DNA from: Sphingopyxis sp.
GTDB taxonomy: Bacteria > Pseudomonadota > Alphaproteobacteria > Sphingomonadales > Sphingomonadaceae
Direction of reading: 5' to 3'
Length of the DNA stretch: 64,000 nt
Assembly: GCA_002733865.1 (NCBI GenBank)
Contig: NVXM01000002.1
Coordinates: forward strand, 186,001-250,000
Part shown: positions 1 through 9,050 of the stretch, piece by piece
How positions within the stretch are numbered: position 1 is the stretch's first letter
Layout: each line of letters opens with the position of its first letter
Notes under the pieces: model-generated
What the model saw: only the letters and a program-made list of their open reading frames with translations
What the model was told of the DNA's origin: nothing
The model's database searches: none
Position numbers and translations under genes: made by a program

Positions 1-5
1 GGCAG

Positions 6-599
6 CTAGTCGAGATCTCTCGCCATGTCGCGACGGCACTCATCGCTTATGATTGCGGCATGGCCGTAATTGGGATGGTCAATCTGAACCATCACCTGTC
101 CTTCCATGCTTTTCCACATCCGCGCCTGTTCGTCGGTCAGCGGAAAATGAACAAATTGCACCGCGCTCGCCTTGCCGTCTGAACGGGTCCGGTCGATGTC
201 CTGCTCCGGCTCTGCCGACACCTTCTGGTCGCCAATGATCAGGTGAATATGTTTGTCGACACCGCCCAGCCCCTTCAGAAAGGCCGTCCGGCGCACTTCC
301 TCATCGATTTCGAACATTAGCGTGCCGGTAAATTCGGAACCGTTCGGCACCATCGGATTATAGGCGGCCAGTTCATCGGTCAGTTGCTCATCGCCGCCCT
401 TTTCGATCCGCAGCATTTCCTGGATCTGCAGCCACATGCTCTCCCAGCTTTCAAACTGGATAGTGGCATAGGGGCCAATGGCCAGCCTCCGGAACTTCTT
501 GCGAAGGATGGATTCCTGCCGCTTGTCCTTTCGAATCGACTCATAATCTTTCAACGAGATGATATCATCGCGGGTTATTTCATGGGTATCGCGGGGCAT
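6..599 (-). CDS. DUF3501 family protein
   Basis: This complete 197-residue cytoplasmic protein has no signal peptide or membrane segment. A good ribosome site (GAGGATCC) precedes the ATG at 599. I recognise it as a DUF3501 protein from its overall sequence and its position. It follows a two-cluster Fe-S/CCG oxidoreductase and a rubrerythrin on the same strand, a neighbourhood in which DUF3501 proteins are typically found. No biochemical function is established for the family. The charged sequence and an extended central beta-rich part fit a soluble accessory protein. Its job is inferred only from context: an iron, redox or peroxide-linked unit. Family assignment is fairly sure; function is unknown. 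Confidence 0.82.
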   Translation of the reverse strand: MPRDTHEITRDDIISLKDYESIRKDKRQESILRKKFRRLAIGPYATIQFESWESMWLQIQEMLRIEKGGDEQLTDELAAYNPMVPNGSEFTGTLMFEIDEEVRRTAFLKGLGGVDKHIHLIIGDQKVSAEPEQDIDRTRSDGKASAVQFVHFPLTDEQARMWKSMEGQVMVQIDHPNYGHAAIISDECRRDMARDLD

Positions 600-663
600 A
601 TTGGATCCTCAAATCTTGGTTCTTGCTAGCGGCGGAACAACGCCATTCTGACGCCTTGCGCCG

Positions 664-1995
664 CTAAAATCCGTAGGCTTTGGCGATCAGTTCGATCGGG
701 TGCCCGATCCGCTCGGGGACATCAGACTGACGACCGCTTTCCATGATCTGCTTGAGATGCGGACCGGCGAGCGGGCATTCGCTGACCATATAGTCGGGAT
801 CGCCTTTGGCGACGGCGCGAGCGGCAGGGCGACCGACCTTGACCGCCTTGTCGAAATTCTCCTTGAAGATACCCCATTTGCCGCCGTGACCGGAACAGCG
901 TTCGGTGATCGTCGGCTTTGCTTCGGGGATCAGCTTCAGCATCTCCATCGCCTTGGGCCCCATATTCTGGGCGCGGCTGTGGCAGGCAAAATGAATACCG
1001 ATTTTAGCATCCATCGGCTCGATTTCGACCAGCCCCTTGTCCTTGGCAATTTCTACAACATATTCGCTGAGGTCTCGGGTGGCCTCGGCCAGTTTTTGCA
1101 CCGCCGGATTGTCGGGCAGGATCAGCGGCCATTCGAATTTCATCATCAGCGCACAGCTTGGGGTGAGCGCGACGATATCAAAGCCCTCGTCGATGATTGG
1201 CTCGAAATAGGCTGCGACCTCTTCCGCCGATGACGCGACGGCCGGCAGGTCGCCGTTCTCCAGTTTCGGCATCCCGCAGCAGCCGGGATATTCGACCCGG
1301 GTCTGCACACCATTGTGGGACAGCACCTCCAGCGCCGCCTTGCCTGCGGTCTGGTCGTTGAAATTGCCATAGCAAGTGGCATAGATTGCCGCTTTGCGCC
1401 CGAAGGCAGGCGCCTCGGCATTGGGGACTGGACCATGGCCGACATGCTTGTAAGTGAGAGGAACGTCCTCGAATTCTGGCAGATGCGCCCGCTTGTCGAT
1501 CCCGGCGACACGCTCCAGCATACCGCGGGCAAACCCGTTATCCTGTTTCGTCGCCCAGTTGGTCAGCCCCGAAACGGTTCCGGCGACCGCCGCATTGCGG
1601 TCGATTTCGGCCAGCTGCTTGTCGACGAAACCGGTCTTGCCCTTGCGATTCTCAACCGCTCTATGGCGCAGCATCAGATGGGGAAAATCGAGGTCAAATT
1701 CATGCGGCGGAACATAGGGACATTTGACCATGAAACACATGTCGCAAAGCGTGCAGGCATCGACGACTTTCTTCATGTCGCCGGCGGTCAGATCTTCGAC
1801 TTCCTCATTGGGACTCTCGTCGATCAGATCGAATAATTGCGGAAAACTGTCACACAGATTGAAGCATCGGCGACATCCGTGGCAAATGTCGAAGACCCGG
1901 CGCATCTCGGCATCCAGCGCTTCTTCGTCATAGTAAGATTCCTCCTGCCATGCGATCGGATGCCGTGTTGGCGCGCCCAAGCTGCCTTCTGTCAT
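664..1995 (-). CDS. Fe-S oxidoreductase with two 4Fe-4S motifs and CCG domains (GlpC/HdrD-like)
   Basis: This soluble electron-transfer subunit resembles GlpC and heterodisulfide reductase D. Counting from the ATG at 1995, a first cluster motif uses Cys38, 41, 44 and 48 and a second uses Cys81, 84, 87 and 92, followed by Pro. The C-terminal half has two CCG-type domains. The first keeps a clear CCGMP motif; the second is degenerate, with CSGHGG where CCG is expected. The upstream TTG at 2016 is in frame, but the AAAGGGA ribosome site lies correctly in front of the ATG at 1995, so I chose that start. It sits between rubrerythrin and DUF3501. It probably passes electrons to or from a thiol/disulfide or the rubrerythrin diiron site; the partner is not known. 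Confidence 0.85.
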   Translation of the reverse strand: MTEGSLGAPTRHPIAWQEESYYDEEALDAEMRRVFDICHGCRRCFNLCDSFPQLFDLIDESPNEEVEDLTAGDMKKVVDACTLCDMCFMVKCPYVPPHEFDLDFPHLMLRHRAVENRKGKTGFVDKQLAEIDRNAAVAGTVSGLTNWATKQDNGFARGMLERVAGIDKRAHLPEFEDVPLTYKHVGHGPVPNAEAPAFGRKAAIYATCYGNFNDQTAGKAALEVLSHNGVQTRVEYPGCCGMPKLENGDLPAVASSAEEVAAYFEPIIDEGFDIVALTPSCALMMKFEWPLILPDNPAVQKLAEATRDLSEYVVEIAKDKGLVEIEPMDAKIGIHFACHSRAQNMGPKAMEMLKLIPEAKPTITERCSGHGGKWGIFKENFDKAVKVGRPAARAVAKGDPDYMVSECPLAGPHLKQIMESGRQSDVPERIGHPIELIAKAYGF

Positions 1996-2102
1996 GATAT
2001 TTTCCCTTTCGCCCAAGGGACGGTTTCTGGATCTGGTAAAAGTCCGCCGCCGCCCGTCCGAAGGACGAATGCGGCGACGGCATAATCAAAAATATGAACG
2101 GA

Positions 2103-2522
2103 TCAGGCGTCCATCGACTCCAGGGTTTTCTGGAATTTGCCTGCATGGCTTTTCTCAGCCTTTGCGAGCGTTTCGAACCAGTCGGCGATTTCATCAAAAC
2201 CCTCTTCACGGGCCGACTTCGCCATGCCTGGATACATATCGGTATATTCGTGGGTTTCGCCAGCGATCGCCGATTTCAGATTGTCGGAAGTCGAACCGAT
2301 CGGTTCACCGGTCGCCGGATCACCAACTTCTTCGAGAAACTCGAGATGCCCATGGGCATGACCAGTTTCGCCTTCTGCGGTCGACCGGAAAACGGCTGCA
2401 ACATCGTTATAGCCTTCAATGTCGGCTTTCTGGGCGAAATAGAGATAGCGACGGTTGGCCTGGCTTTCTCCAGCAAAGGCGTCTTTCAAATTTTGTTCTG
2501 TTTTGCTTCCAGCAAGTCCCAT
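2103..2522 (-). CDS. Rubrerythrin family diiron protein without rubredoxin domain
   Basis: This 139-residue four-helix ferritin-like protein has the paired iron-ligand pattern of rubrerythrins. GES near residue 18 and EGETGHA around residue 50 come from the first half, and GETHEY and EKSHA come from the second. The C-terminal rubredoxin Cys4 domain of classical rubrerythrin is absent, so electrons must come from another protein. The Fe-S/CCG oxidoreductase encoded next is the obvious candidate. Rubrerythrins reduce hydrogen peroxide. The start has a strong ribosome site (AGAGGAGA). It is the first gene of the three-gene minus-strand block, and a Fur-like dyad lies at 2653-2673. Confidence 0.9.
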   Translation of the reverse strand: MGLAGSKTEQNLKDAFAGESQANRRYLYFAQKADIEGYNDVAAVFRSTAEGETGHAHGHLEFLEEVGDPATGEPIGSTSDNLKSAIAGETHEYTDMYPGMAKSAREEGFDEIADWFETLAKAEKSHAGKFQKTLESMDA

Positions 2523-2588
2523 GATTTTCTCCTCTTGGCATGAATAAATTGTCTACCGATATCAAGAATCGGATTGGCCAGACAGTAC

Positions 2589-2604
2589 GCCCGCGCGCGC
2601 GGGC
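2589..2604. repeat. Perfect 16-bp GC palindrome upstream of rubrerythrin
   Basis: The bases GCCCGCGCGCGCGGGC are perfectly self-complementary with no loop. They lie about 70 bases upstream of the rubrerythrin start. There is no U-run on either side, so a normal terminator is unlikely. A protein-binding site or the base of a 5'UTR hairpin is possible. Confidence 0.5.
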
Positions 2605-2652
2605 ACTCCATTGAATTTTTTGATGATCGATGATCGGAATAATCGATCAATA

Positions 2653-2673
2653 TATTGCGACTTATTCGCAATA
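2653..2673. promoter_or_regulatory. Candidate Fur-like operator of the rubrerythrin block
   Basis: A 21-base dyad reads TATTGCGA, then five bases, then TCGCAATA, with nine of ten base pairs symmetrical. The core TTGCGA...TCGCAA resembles alphaproteobacterial Fur-type boxes as I recall them. It lies about 130 bases upstream of the rubrerythrin ATG, in the only gap before the three-gene block. The dyad is seen directly; the Fur assignment is inference. Confidence 0.45.
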
Positions 2674-2682
2674 ACGATCACG

Positions 2683-3048
2683 CTATCGGCATCGTTTCAA
2701 CTGGTACACATCGGGCGCGATCGTGAAATCAAATCTGTCCTGATCGACAATATCGACCGGGCCATCCATCCGAAATCGTCCGCCAGCTTCTCCCGTTTCT
2801 TCGTCAATCGCAAGGTCATCGAGCCGCAACACGAGTTCCCCCGCCTCCCAGGCCCATGTCCCCGTCAGGTCTTCAGAAACAAAATTTCCACCAGCGATCA
2901 TCGTCCAGTTGGTTGGTGCTGTGCAGCTTTCCTCGAGCGTCGCCCAGCGCCCCTCGAAATAGGACGGATCCGCGTCCGGCGGTGCCGCGTCCTCGGACGG
3001 CGTCCCGGGCGCTGCGAGAAACGCCAGCAGCAAGCCGCTCCAGCCCAT
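2683..3048 (-). CDS. Small exported protein of unknown function
   Basis: This 121-residue protein starts with a short hydrophobic segment (WSGLLLAFLAA) that looks like a signal peptide. An acidic linker and a compact beta-rich region with two cysteines follow (one near residue 42, one two residues from the end). These could form a disulfide in the periplasm. I do not recognise a family. Its ATG directly follows the TAA stop of the upstream M20 peptidase gene (TAAATG), so the two are almost certainly co-transcribed and translationally coupled. Confidence 0.65.
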   Translation of the reverse strand: MGWSGLLLAFLAAPGTPSEDAAPPDADPSYFEGRWATLEESCTAPTNWTMIAGGNFVSEDLTGTWAWEAGELVLRLDDLAIDEETGEAGGRFRMDGPVDIVDQDRFDFTIAPDVYQLKRCR

Positions 3049-4383
3049 TTATTTCTTCATGATCTGCAAGGTTGCCGCGGTCAGCGCCTCGGCACCCGTC
3101 ATGATTACTTTTTCGGCTTCCGGAGCCCAGAAAGCACTGTGCAGGGATGGCAGTTTCTTGTCGGTTTTCAGAGATTCCTGATACTCCGCCATCGGCACAC
3201 CGCCGACCCAGAAGATCATGCTTTTGATATTTTCGTCGGCGCGCCGATAGCGGCTAAAATCCTCGCCGCCCATGACCGGCTTCGACTGCACGACCCGCTC
3301 CTTGCCAAAGCGGGCTTCAAACAGCTTGGCCATCTCTACCGAAAACTCCGGACTGTTGTAGGTGGCCGGCGTGAATTCCGCTTTGCGCAGGGTCACCACA
3401 GGCATCCGGTCCTCCGGCATGCCGGCGGTAATCGCCTCGCCACGCGCAATCCGCTCGATCCCGTCGAGCAGCTTGGCACGCGTTTCGTCGCCATAGCTGC
3501 GCACGGTCAGCAGCAACAGCGCCTCGTCCGAGATGATATTATGCTTGGAGCCGGCCTGGAAGCTTCCGACCGTAACAACAGCCGGGTCCTGCGGGTCCAT
3601 TTCCCGGCTCACCAGCGTCTGCAGCGCGCCGACAATCCGGCTGGCCAGCACGATCGGATCCTTGGTGGTGTGCGGATAGGCACCATGGCCGCCAACGCCC
3701 TTGACCCGGATATCGACGCTGTCGACATTGGCCAGTGCATAGCCAGGCGCATAGCCGATATAGCCTGCCGGCGCGCCCGCAGCATCATGAAAGGCCAGTG
3801 CATAATCGGGTTTTGGAAACCGCGTATATAGTCCGTCCTCGAGCATTGCCAAAGCGCCCTCGCCGGTTTCCTCTGCGGGCTGCAGGATCATCACCAGCGT
3901 ACCGGCCCATTGATCCTTGCGCGCGGCAAGCTGGCGGGCGGTCGCTACCCAGCCGGTCATATGCGTATCATGACCGCAAGCGTGCATCACATAGGTCTCG
4001 TTGCCCTCACGGGTTTTTGCCTTGACCTTCGATGCGAATGGAAGGCCGGTTTTTTCCTCCACCGGCAAGCCATCCATATCGGCGCGCAGCAAGACGGTTG
4101 GTCCCTCGCCATTTTCCATCACTGCAACCACACCGGTGCCACCGACCTTTTCGGTGACGGTAAAGCCCAGACGCCGCGCTTCGGCCGCCAGTTTGGCCGC
4201 CGTGCGGACTTCCTCACCGCTCAGTTCAGGATTGGCATGGAGATCGCGATATAAGTCCATCAGCGACGGCATGTCGGCTGCTATCGCGTCGTTCAGCGCG
4301 TCCGCCTGCGCCGGAGAAACCGCCAGCATCGAAGCCGCTGCCAACAAAGTCAATTTACCAAATTTCCGCATCATCATTCCCAT
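3049..4383 (-). CDS. Exported M20 family metallopeptidase / amidohydrolase
   Basis: This 444-residue HipO/IAA-amidohydrolase type M20D enzyme hydrolyses N-acyl or amide-linked amino acids. An N-terminal signal peptide (about residues 6-27, ending near AQA) sends it to the periplasm. Metal-site motifs are visible: the CGHDTH segment, the paired EE in PAEETGEG, and the late GGEDF motif. The dimerisation domain lies between them. The start is uncertain by a few residues because several ATG codons lie close together. The small exported gene at 2683-3048 abuts its stop codon. The exact substrate cannot be read from the sequence. Confidence 0.88.
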   Translation of the reverse strand: MGMMMRKFGKLTLLAAASMLAVSPAQADALNDAIAADMPSLMDLYRDLHANPELSGEEVRTAAKLAAEARRLGFTVTEKVGGTGVVAVMENGEGPTVLLRADMDGLPVEEKTGLPFASKVKAKTREGNETYVMHACGHDTHMTGWVATARQLAARKDQWAGTLVMILQPAEETGEGALAMLEDGLYTRFPKPDYALAFHDAAGAPAGYIGYAPGYALANVDSVDIRVKGVGGHGAYPHTTKDPIVLASRIVGALQTLVSREMDPQDPAVVTVGSFQAGSKHNIISDEALLLLTVRSYGDETRAKLLDGIERIARGEAITAGMPEDRMPVVTLRKAEFTPATYNSPEFSVEMAKLFEARFGKERVVQSKPVMGGEDFSRYRRADENIKSMIFWVGGVPMAEYQESLKTDKKLPSLHSAFWAPEAEKVIMTGAEALTAATLQIMKK

Positions 4384-4475
4384 ATCTTGCTTGTCATCAC
4401 CCTGATTAAGCGCATCGGGGGCGCTTGTCAGTTCTAAATTCTATTTCGCATCGATCGCGCGCGGCTGCAGGCGCA

Positions 4476-5261
4476 TCACTGCGCTGTCCAGCCACCGTCT
4501 ATCGAGATATTGGCACCGGTGATCGCGCGCGCTTCATCCTTGCACAGAAAAACCGCCAGGGCCGCGATCTGGTCGATCTGGACAAATTCCTTGGTCGGCT
4601 GTGGTGCCAGCAGCACGTCGTTGATCACCTGCTCCCTTGTCAGGCCACGCACTTCCATGGTGTTGGGAATCTGCCCCTCGACCAGCGGCGTCCAGGTATA
4701 GCCGGGGGAAATGGTATTGACCGTGATACCGTGGGTTGCGACTTCCAGCGCCACAGTCTTGCCAAAACCGTCGATCGCGTGCTTTGCCGCATTATAGGCG
4801 GATTTATAGGGGCTCGCGACCTTGCTGTGCATCGAACCGGTGTTGATGATCCGGCCCCAACCCTTTTCCTTCATCCCCGGCACCACCGCCTTGGTGGTAT
4901 GGAAAGCGCTGTTCATGATGATATCCATGACCGCGTTCCACTTGTCCTCGGGAAATTCATCGACCGGAGAGACAAATTGAATGCCGGCGTTGTTGATCAG
5001 GATATCGACCGTACCCAGCTGATCGGCGCAGTCGCTGCACATCTGCCGGATCTGGTCCGGCTTGGTCATGTCCGCATTGCTATAGGCGGCCTTCGCCCCG
5101 CTCAGCGATTCCAGCTCCTGGCGCAGCGATTCAATCTCTGCCTCGTCGCCAAATCCGTTAATAATCACGGCCGCGCCTTCGGCTGCCAGCGCTTTCGCAT
5201 AACCGCCGCCAATGCCCGACGTCGACCCGGTGATGAGAGCGGTCTTACCCTTTAAAAACAT
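4476..5261 (-). CDS. bdhA: 3-hydroxybutyrate dehydrogenase
   Basis: This 261-residue NAD-dependent short-chain dehydrogenase interconverts 3-hydroxybutyrate and acetoacetate in polyhydroxybutyrate and ketone-body use. The N-terminal cofactor loop is TGSTSGIG. The structural NNAG motif follows, and the catalytic Ser, Tyr and Lys lie in GSMHSKVASPYKSAYNAAKH. The C-terminal substrate-lid segment with LLAPQPTKEFV is characteristic of bacterial 3-hydroxybutyrate dehydrogenases and separates it from generic SDR reductases. It is monocistronic. The divergent metallopeptidase gene at 5389 lies about 130 bases away, so the gap probably holds both promoters. Confidence 0.92.
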   Translation of the reverse strand: MFLKGKTALITGSTSGIGGGYAKALAAEGAAVIINGFGDEAEIESLRQELESLSGAKAAYSNADMTKPDQIRQMCSDCADQLGTVDILINNAGIQFVSPVDEFPEDKWNAVMDIIMNSAFHTTKAVVPGMKEKGWGRIINTGSMHSKVASPYKSAYNAAKHAIDGFGKTVALEVATHGITVNTISPGYTWTPLVEGQIPNTMEVRGLTREQVINDVLLAPQPTKEFVQIDQIAALAVFLCKDEARAITGANISIDGGWTAQ

Positions 5262-5388
5262 GCATTATTCTCCTTTGCGGCGACTGTAAAACTGTCGAGT
5301 GCAACTGCAATGCTTTTGTAAAAGAAATCGGCGGCGCTTGCGCTTTTCGAAAAATCAGGCGAATTGTGAACCGGTGAGGAGATAGTGC

Positions 5389-6294
5389 ATGCGTTTGGAT
5401 GATTTGGACCCTAGCAGGAATGTTCGTGACCAGGGCCGCGGCGGCGGGCGTGGATTTGGCGGTGGCGGCGGAGGTCTCGGCATGTTGCTCAGCTTTTTGC
5501 CGATGCTCCTCGGCCGAAAATTGGGCTGCGGCACGATCCTGCTGATCGGCGGCGCAGCGCTGGCCTTCATGTATTTCAGTGGCGGCAGTCTGCAGCTATC
5601 CGACAACACCGGTGCCGGCGGATTCCAGTCGCAGAACTCCGGGGCGAACGTCGCCTGTGATACCGAGGCAGAGCGATTCGCCTGTCAGGTGCTCGCTTCA
5701 ACCGAACAGACCTGGGGGAAGCTATTTGAGCAACAGGGTCAGCGCTATCGCCCGACCACGCTTACCTTTTACGAACAGTCAGGGCAATCCGGCTGCGGTG
5801 CGGCGCAAGCGGCGATGGGCCCCTTCTATTGCCCCGCAGATCAGGGCGTCTATCTCGACACCAGCTTTTTCAACGAGATGGCGAGCCGGTTGGGCGCCAA
5901 GGGCGATTTCGCTCAGGCCTATGTGATCGCCCATGAAGTCGGCCACCATATCCAGAATCTGACCGGCGTTGCGGATCAGGTCCGTCAGGCCCAAAGCCGG
6001 GCGAGCAAGGCCGAAGGCAATGCGCTGCAAGTGCGGATGGAGTTGCAGGCCGATTGCTACGCGGGTGTCTGGGCGGCGCAAAATGCGGACCGCATGGAAC
6101 CCGGCGATGTCGAGGAAGGTCTCAACGCGGCCCACGCGATCGGCGATGACACGCTGATGCGCGGGGCGGGCCAGCGACCCGTCGAGAGCATGTTCACCCA
6201 CGGCAGCTCCGAGCAGCGCATGGCTTGGCTGCGCAAGGGCCTGCAGAGCGGCGATCCGGCAGCATGTGACACATTTGCCAGAGGTGCGGTCTAG
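5389..6294 (+). CDS. ypfJ: Neutral zinc metallopeptidase, YpfJ type
   Basis: This 301-residue membrane-anchored protein belongs to the YpfJ (putative neutral zinc metallopeptidase) family. A short cytoplasmic tail and a glycine-rich stretch (about residues 17-31) lead into one membrane segment (about 47-65). The catalytic domain follows, with the HEVGHH zinc motif at residues 182-187. An ExxADCYAGVW segment downstream supplies the third ligand. Conserved cysteines are present. Its physiological substrate is not established. It converges with the CreD-type gene, and a hairpin lies between them. Confidence 0.9.
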   Translation: MRLDDLDPSRNVRDQGRGGGRGFGGGGGGLGMLLSFLPMLLGRKLGCGTILLIGGAALAFMYFSGGSLQLSDNTGAGGFQSQNSGANVACDTEAERFACQVLASTEQTWGKLFEQQGQRYRPTTLTFYEQSGQSGCGAAQAAMGPFYCPADQGVYLDTSFFNEMASRLGAKGDFAQAYVIAHEVGHHIQNLTGVADQVRQAQSRASKAEGNALQVRMELQADCYAGVWAAQNADRMEPGDVEEGLNAAHAIGDDTLMRGAGQRPVESMFTHGSSEQRMAWLRKGLQSGDPAACDTFARGAV

Positions 6295-6298
6295 CGAA

Positions 6299-6327
6299 AC
6301 GGGTTCCGGCATCGTGACGGAACCCGT
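6299..6327. terminator. Hairpin between convergent genes
   Basis: Perfect 10-base arms (ACGGGTTCCG and CGGAACCCGT) enclose a 9-base loop just after the metallopeptidase stop. It serves the ends of two convergent genes. There is no strong U-run on either side, so termination efficiency is uncertain. Confidence 0.5.
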
Positions 6328-6334
6328 CGACCGC

Positions 6335-7750
6335 CTATGCCTTGGTACGGCTCAGACTGGTTGACCAATCCAGCCGCCGGGTAACGAACATCACGCCGGC
6401 CAGCGCCGCGAAGATCAACAGCGATCCGATCAGCAGCGAATAGGCTTCAAGGCTGAGCAGGATATAGATCGCGCCATAAAGCCCTGCCAGCAATCCGCCG
6501 ATCAGCGACGCCCGCCGCCAGCTGTGCAGCACCGACGCCGAATAGGCCGTGATCAGACCGATGGTTGCCGCCGAGGCCACGATATAGGCCAGCGCAAAAC
6601 CAATGATCTCGGCAAAGGCGAGCAGCAGCACGAAGAACAGCACGAGCGCGGCACCGACCAATATATATTGCACCGACGATATCCTGACGCCGCCGATCAG
6701 GTCGAACAACAGCAACGCGACAAAGGTGAATCCGATGATCAGGAAACCATATTTGGTGGCACGGTCGACCTGTCCATAGAGATCGACAGGCTGGATCAGA
6801 TCGACGGTAGCGCTTGCCGAGCCGCCATTGGCAAACGCTGGCTCATAGCGCGACATGTCGCTGACCCGCATCGGCCGGACTTCCTGACCAGGCTCGGTCG
6901 AGATAAGCGATGTACCCAAGGCGAGATTGGTGATCACATATTTCGCCTGGAATCCATCCGCGTCAATCTTGCGCTTTTCCGGCAGGAAGCTGCCGGTAAA
7001 GCTCGGATGCGGCCATTTTGACCGCACCGCCCACTCGGTCTGCCCGGCATGCGGCGCTATCGTGACGCTGCGGTTGCCCTTGAAGCGTACGGCAAATTGC
7101 GCCTCGATCGTCCCATTCTCCAGCGAACTCGCATCGACAAAGGCGAAGAACCCGCTGTTTCCTGCCTCTGCCAGCCCTTTACCGGGTTGCAGTGCCAGAG
7201 CCTCGCCGTTGACGATGACCTTGTTATCGCCCGCCAGACCGCGGGCATCGGACAGGCCAAAACGCAATTCGGCGCGGCCAAAGTCGATCTGGTCAAGGCT
7301 CACGCCATAGCGATCCAGATCATCGGGCAGCCTGAATATGGCGGTACCGGACATGGCGGTGTCATAGACAACGACCTCATAGATCGCGCGCTGCTTGGTC
7401 TCGGTGTTGAGCTCACTATCCAGCGTCACCAGGTCAGGGGCGACCAGCAACTCACGCGTGACGATATTGGTCCGGGTCACGGTCTTGCCATTCTCTTCCA
7501 GCGATTCCGTTATTCTGGCCTGATAGGGCAGCGCGATCTTGGGGCCGGCAAACACCTGTTGTCCGCCCCACCCCGATACAATCGACTGCTGCGCCGTTTC
7601 ACTCTGGCTCTGCCGGTCGTAGTTCAGCAACCAGACGGTGAACAGCGGTATCGTGATCAGAAAGCCCATCAGCAACACCATCAGAAATTTCGCGCCCGGT
7701 GACCGCTCCGGTTTGGATTGTTCCGGTTCGCCCGGATCGATTTCTGACAT
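6335..7750 (-). CDS. creD: CreD-type inner membrane protein
   Basis: This 471-residue protein of the CreD (cell envelope integrity, Cet) family has one N-terminal membrane helix after a charged tail. A large extracytoplasmic beta-rich domain follows (about residues 55-300). The C-terminus has about six closely spaced membrane helices. The open frame extends to 7900, but the ATG at 7750 has a strong GAGGGG ribosome site and the family-like start. In other bacteria creD belongs to the CreBC regulon and affects colicin and envelope stress tolerance. No creBC genes are in this window, so it stands alone here. Confidence 0.88.
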   Translation of the reverse strand: MSEIDPGEPEQSKPERSPGAKFLMVLLMGFLITIPLFTVWLLNYDRQSQSETAQQSIVSGWGGQQVFAGPKIALPYQARITESLEENGKTVTRTNIVTRELLVAPDLVTLDSELNTETKQRAIYEVVVYDTAMSGTAIFRLPDDLDRYGVSLDQIDFGRAELRFGLSDARGLAGDNKVIVNGEALALQPGKGLAEAGNSGFFAFVDASSLENGTIEAQFAVRFKGNRSVTIAPHAGQTEWAVRSKWPHPSFTGSFLPEKRKIDADGFQAKYVITNLALGTSLISTEPGQEVRPMRVSDMSRYEPAFANGGSASATVDLIQPVDLYGQVDRATKYGFLIIGFTFVALLLFDLIGGVRISSVQYILVGAALVLFFVLLLAFAEIIGFALAYIVASAATIGLITAYSASVLHSWRRASLIGGLLAGLYGAIYILLSLEAYSLLIGSLLIFAALAGVMFVTRRLDWSTSLSRTKA

Positions 7751-7879
7751 AATTTCCCCTCTCAATTTACCACCATAATGGTGGCTTGCGGGACGCGCGT
7801 GATCGTCTAGAGTCGCCGCTGCTTCCAAGATGAAGCTAAGACGAACAGAGGCACACGTGCGCCGAATCGAAAGGCCTTT

Positions 7880-9028
7880 ATGAATATCTCGGATTGCCAC
7901 AATGTGAATGACTTCCGCGCACTCGCCCGAAAACGGCTGCCTTTTCCGATCTTTGACTATATCGATGGCGCTGCCGATGACGAAGTGACCAGACGGCGCA
8001 ATACGGCCGCATATGAACGGTGCGATCTGGTGCCCAATGTTCTTGCCGGCGTCGAGAATATCGACATGAGCACAACGGTGATGGGTCAGAAGCTGGCAAT
8101 GCCGCTTTTCCTGTCACCCACCGCCCTGCAGCGCCTGTTCCACTGGCAAGGCGAGCGCGCTGTTGCTCGCGCCGCTGAAAAATTCGGAACCTTCTTCGGT
8201 ATTTCCTCACTGGCGACGGTCAGCATAGAGGAGATTGGCGAAAGCATCAGCACGCCCAAAATGTTCCAGCTTTATGTTCACAAGGACAAGGATCTGAACC
8301 GGTCGATGGTCGAGCGGTGCAAGGCCGCCAAATTTGACGCGCTGACCCTGACCGTTGACACGATCGTCGGCGGCAATCGCGAGCGCTGCCTGCGGTCGGG
8401 CTTTACCAGCCCCCCGCGAATCACGCCGACCAGCTTCTGGAGCTATGCCGCCAAGCCGGCCTGGGGCCTGAACTATATGTTCCGCGAGAAGTTCGAGCTG
8501 TCGAACCTCAAGGATCATGTTTCGGAAGGCACCAGCGTGCCCAATTCCGTCGCCGACTATTTCACCAATATGCTCGACCAGTCGCTTGACTGGAAAATGG
8601 CCGAGGAAATCGGCAAGGACTGGGGCGGAGAATTCTGCCTGAAGGGCATCATGTCGGTTGCCGATGCCCAGCGCGCGGTTGATATCGGCGCGACCGCGAT
8701 CATGGTCTCGAACCACGGCGGGCGGCAACTCGATGGCAGCCGGGCGCCGTTCGACCAGCTGGCCGAGATTTGCGATGCGGTCGGCGACAAGCTCGATGTA
8801 ATCTGCGATGGCGGGATCACGAGAGGCAGTCACGTTCTCAAGGCGCTTAGCGTCGGTGCCAAGGCCTGCTCCGGGGGACGCCTCTATCTATATGCGCTCG
8901 CCGCCGCCGGACAGGAGGGGGTTGAGCGAATCCTGTCCTTGCTGCAGGCAGAAATAGAACGCGATATGAAACTAATGGGCGTCACGGCAGTTGATCAATT
9001 GAACCGCGACAACCTTCGCTTTCGCTAA
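7880..9028 (+). CDS. lldD: FMN-dependent alpha-hydroxy acid (L-lactate) dehydrogenase
   Basis: This 382-residue enzyme of the glycolate oxidase / L-lactate dehydrogenase family oxidises a 2-hydroxy acid to the keto acid with bound FMN. The catalytic base is His279 in SNHGGRQLD. The phosphate-binding part follows in the DGGITRGSHVLKAL segment. There is no extra N-terminal heme domain. Length and motifs fit respiratory LldD. Neither a lactate permease nor a GntR regulator is adjacent, so lactate is the likely but unproven substrate; mandelate or glycolate remain possible. It is divergent from the CreD-type gene. Confidence 0.88.
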   Translation: MNISDCHNVNDFRALARKRLPFPIFDYIDGAADDEVTRRRNTAAYERCDLVPNVLAGVENIDMSTTVMGQKLAMPLFLSPTALQRLFHWQGERAVARAAEKFGTFFGISSLATVSIEEIGESISTPKMFQLYVHKDKDLNRSMVERCKAAKFDALTLTVDTIVGGNRERCLRSGFTSPPRITPTSFWSYAAKPAWGLNYMFREKFELSNLKDHVSEGTSVPNSVADYFTNMLDQSLDWKMAEEIGKDWGGEFCLKGIMSVADAQRAVDIGATAIMVSNHGGRQLDGSRAPFDQLAEICDAVGDKLDVICDGGITRGSHVLKALSVGAKACSGGRLYLYALAAAGQEGVERILSLLQAEIERDMKLMGVTAVDQLNRDNLRFR

Positions 9029-9050
9029 GCAGTGCGTTCAGGGGATTGAA

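Noticed and set aside
2611..3831. 406-residue plus-strand frame opposite the M20 and small exported genes
   Set aside because: The minus-strand M20 peptidase has strong motifs and a signal peptide; the plus frame has none.
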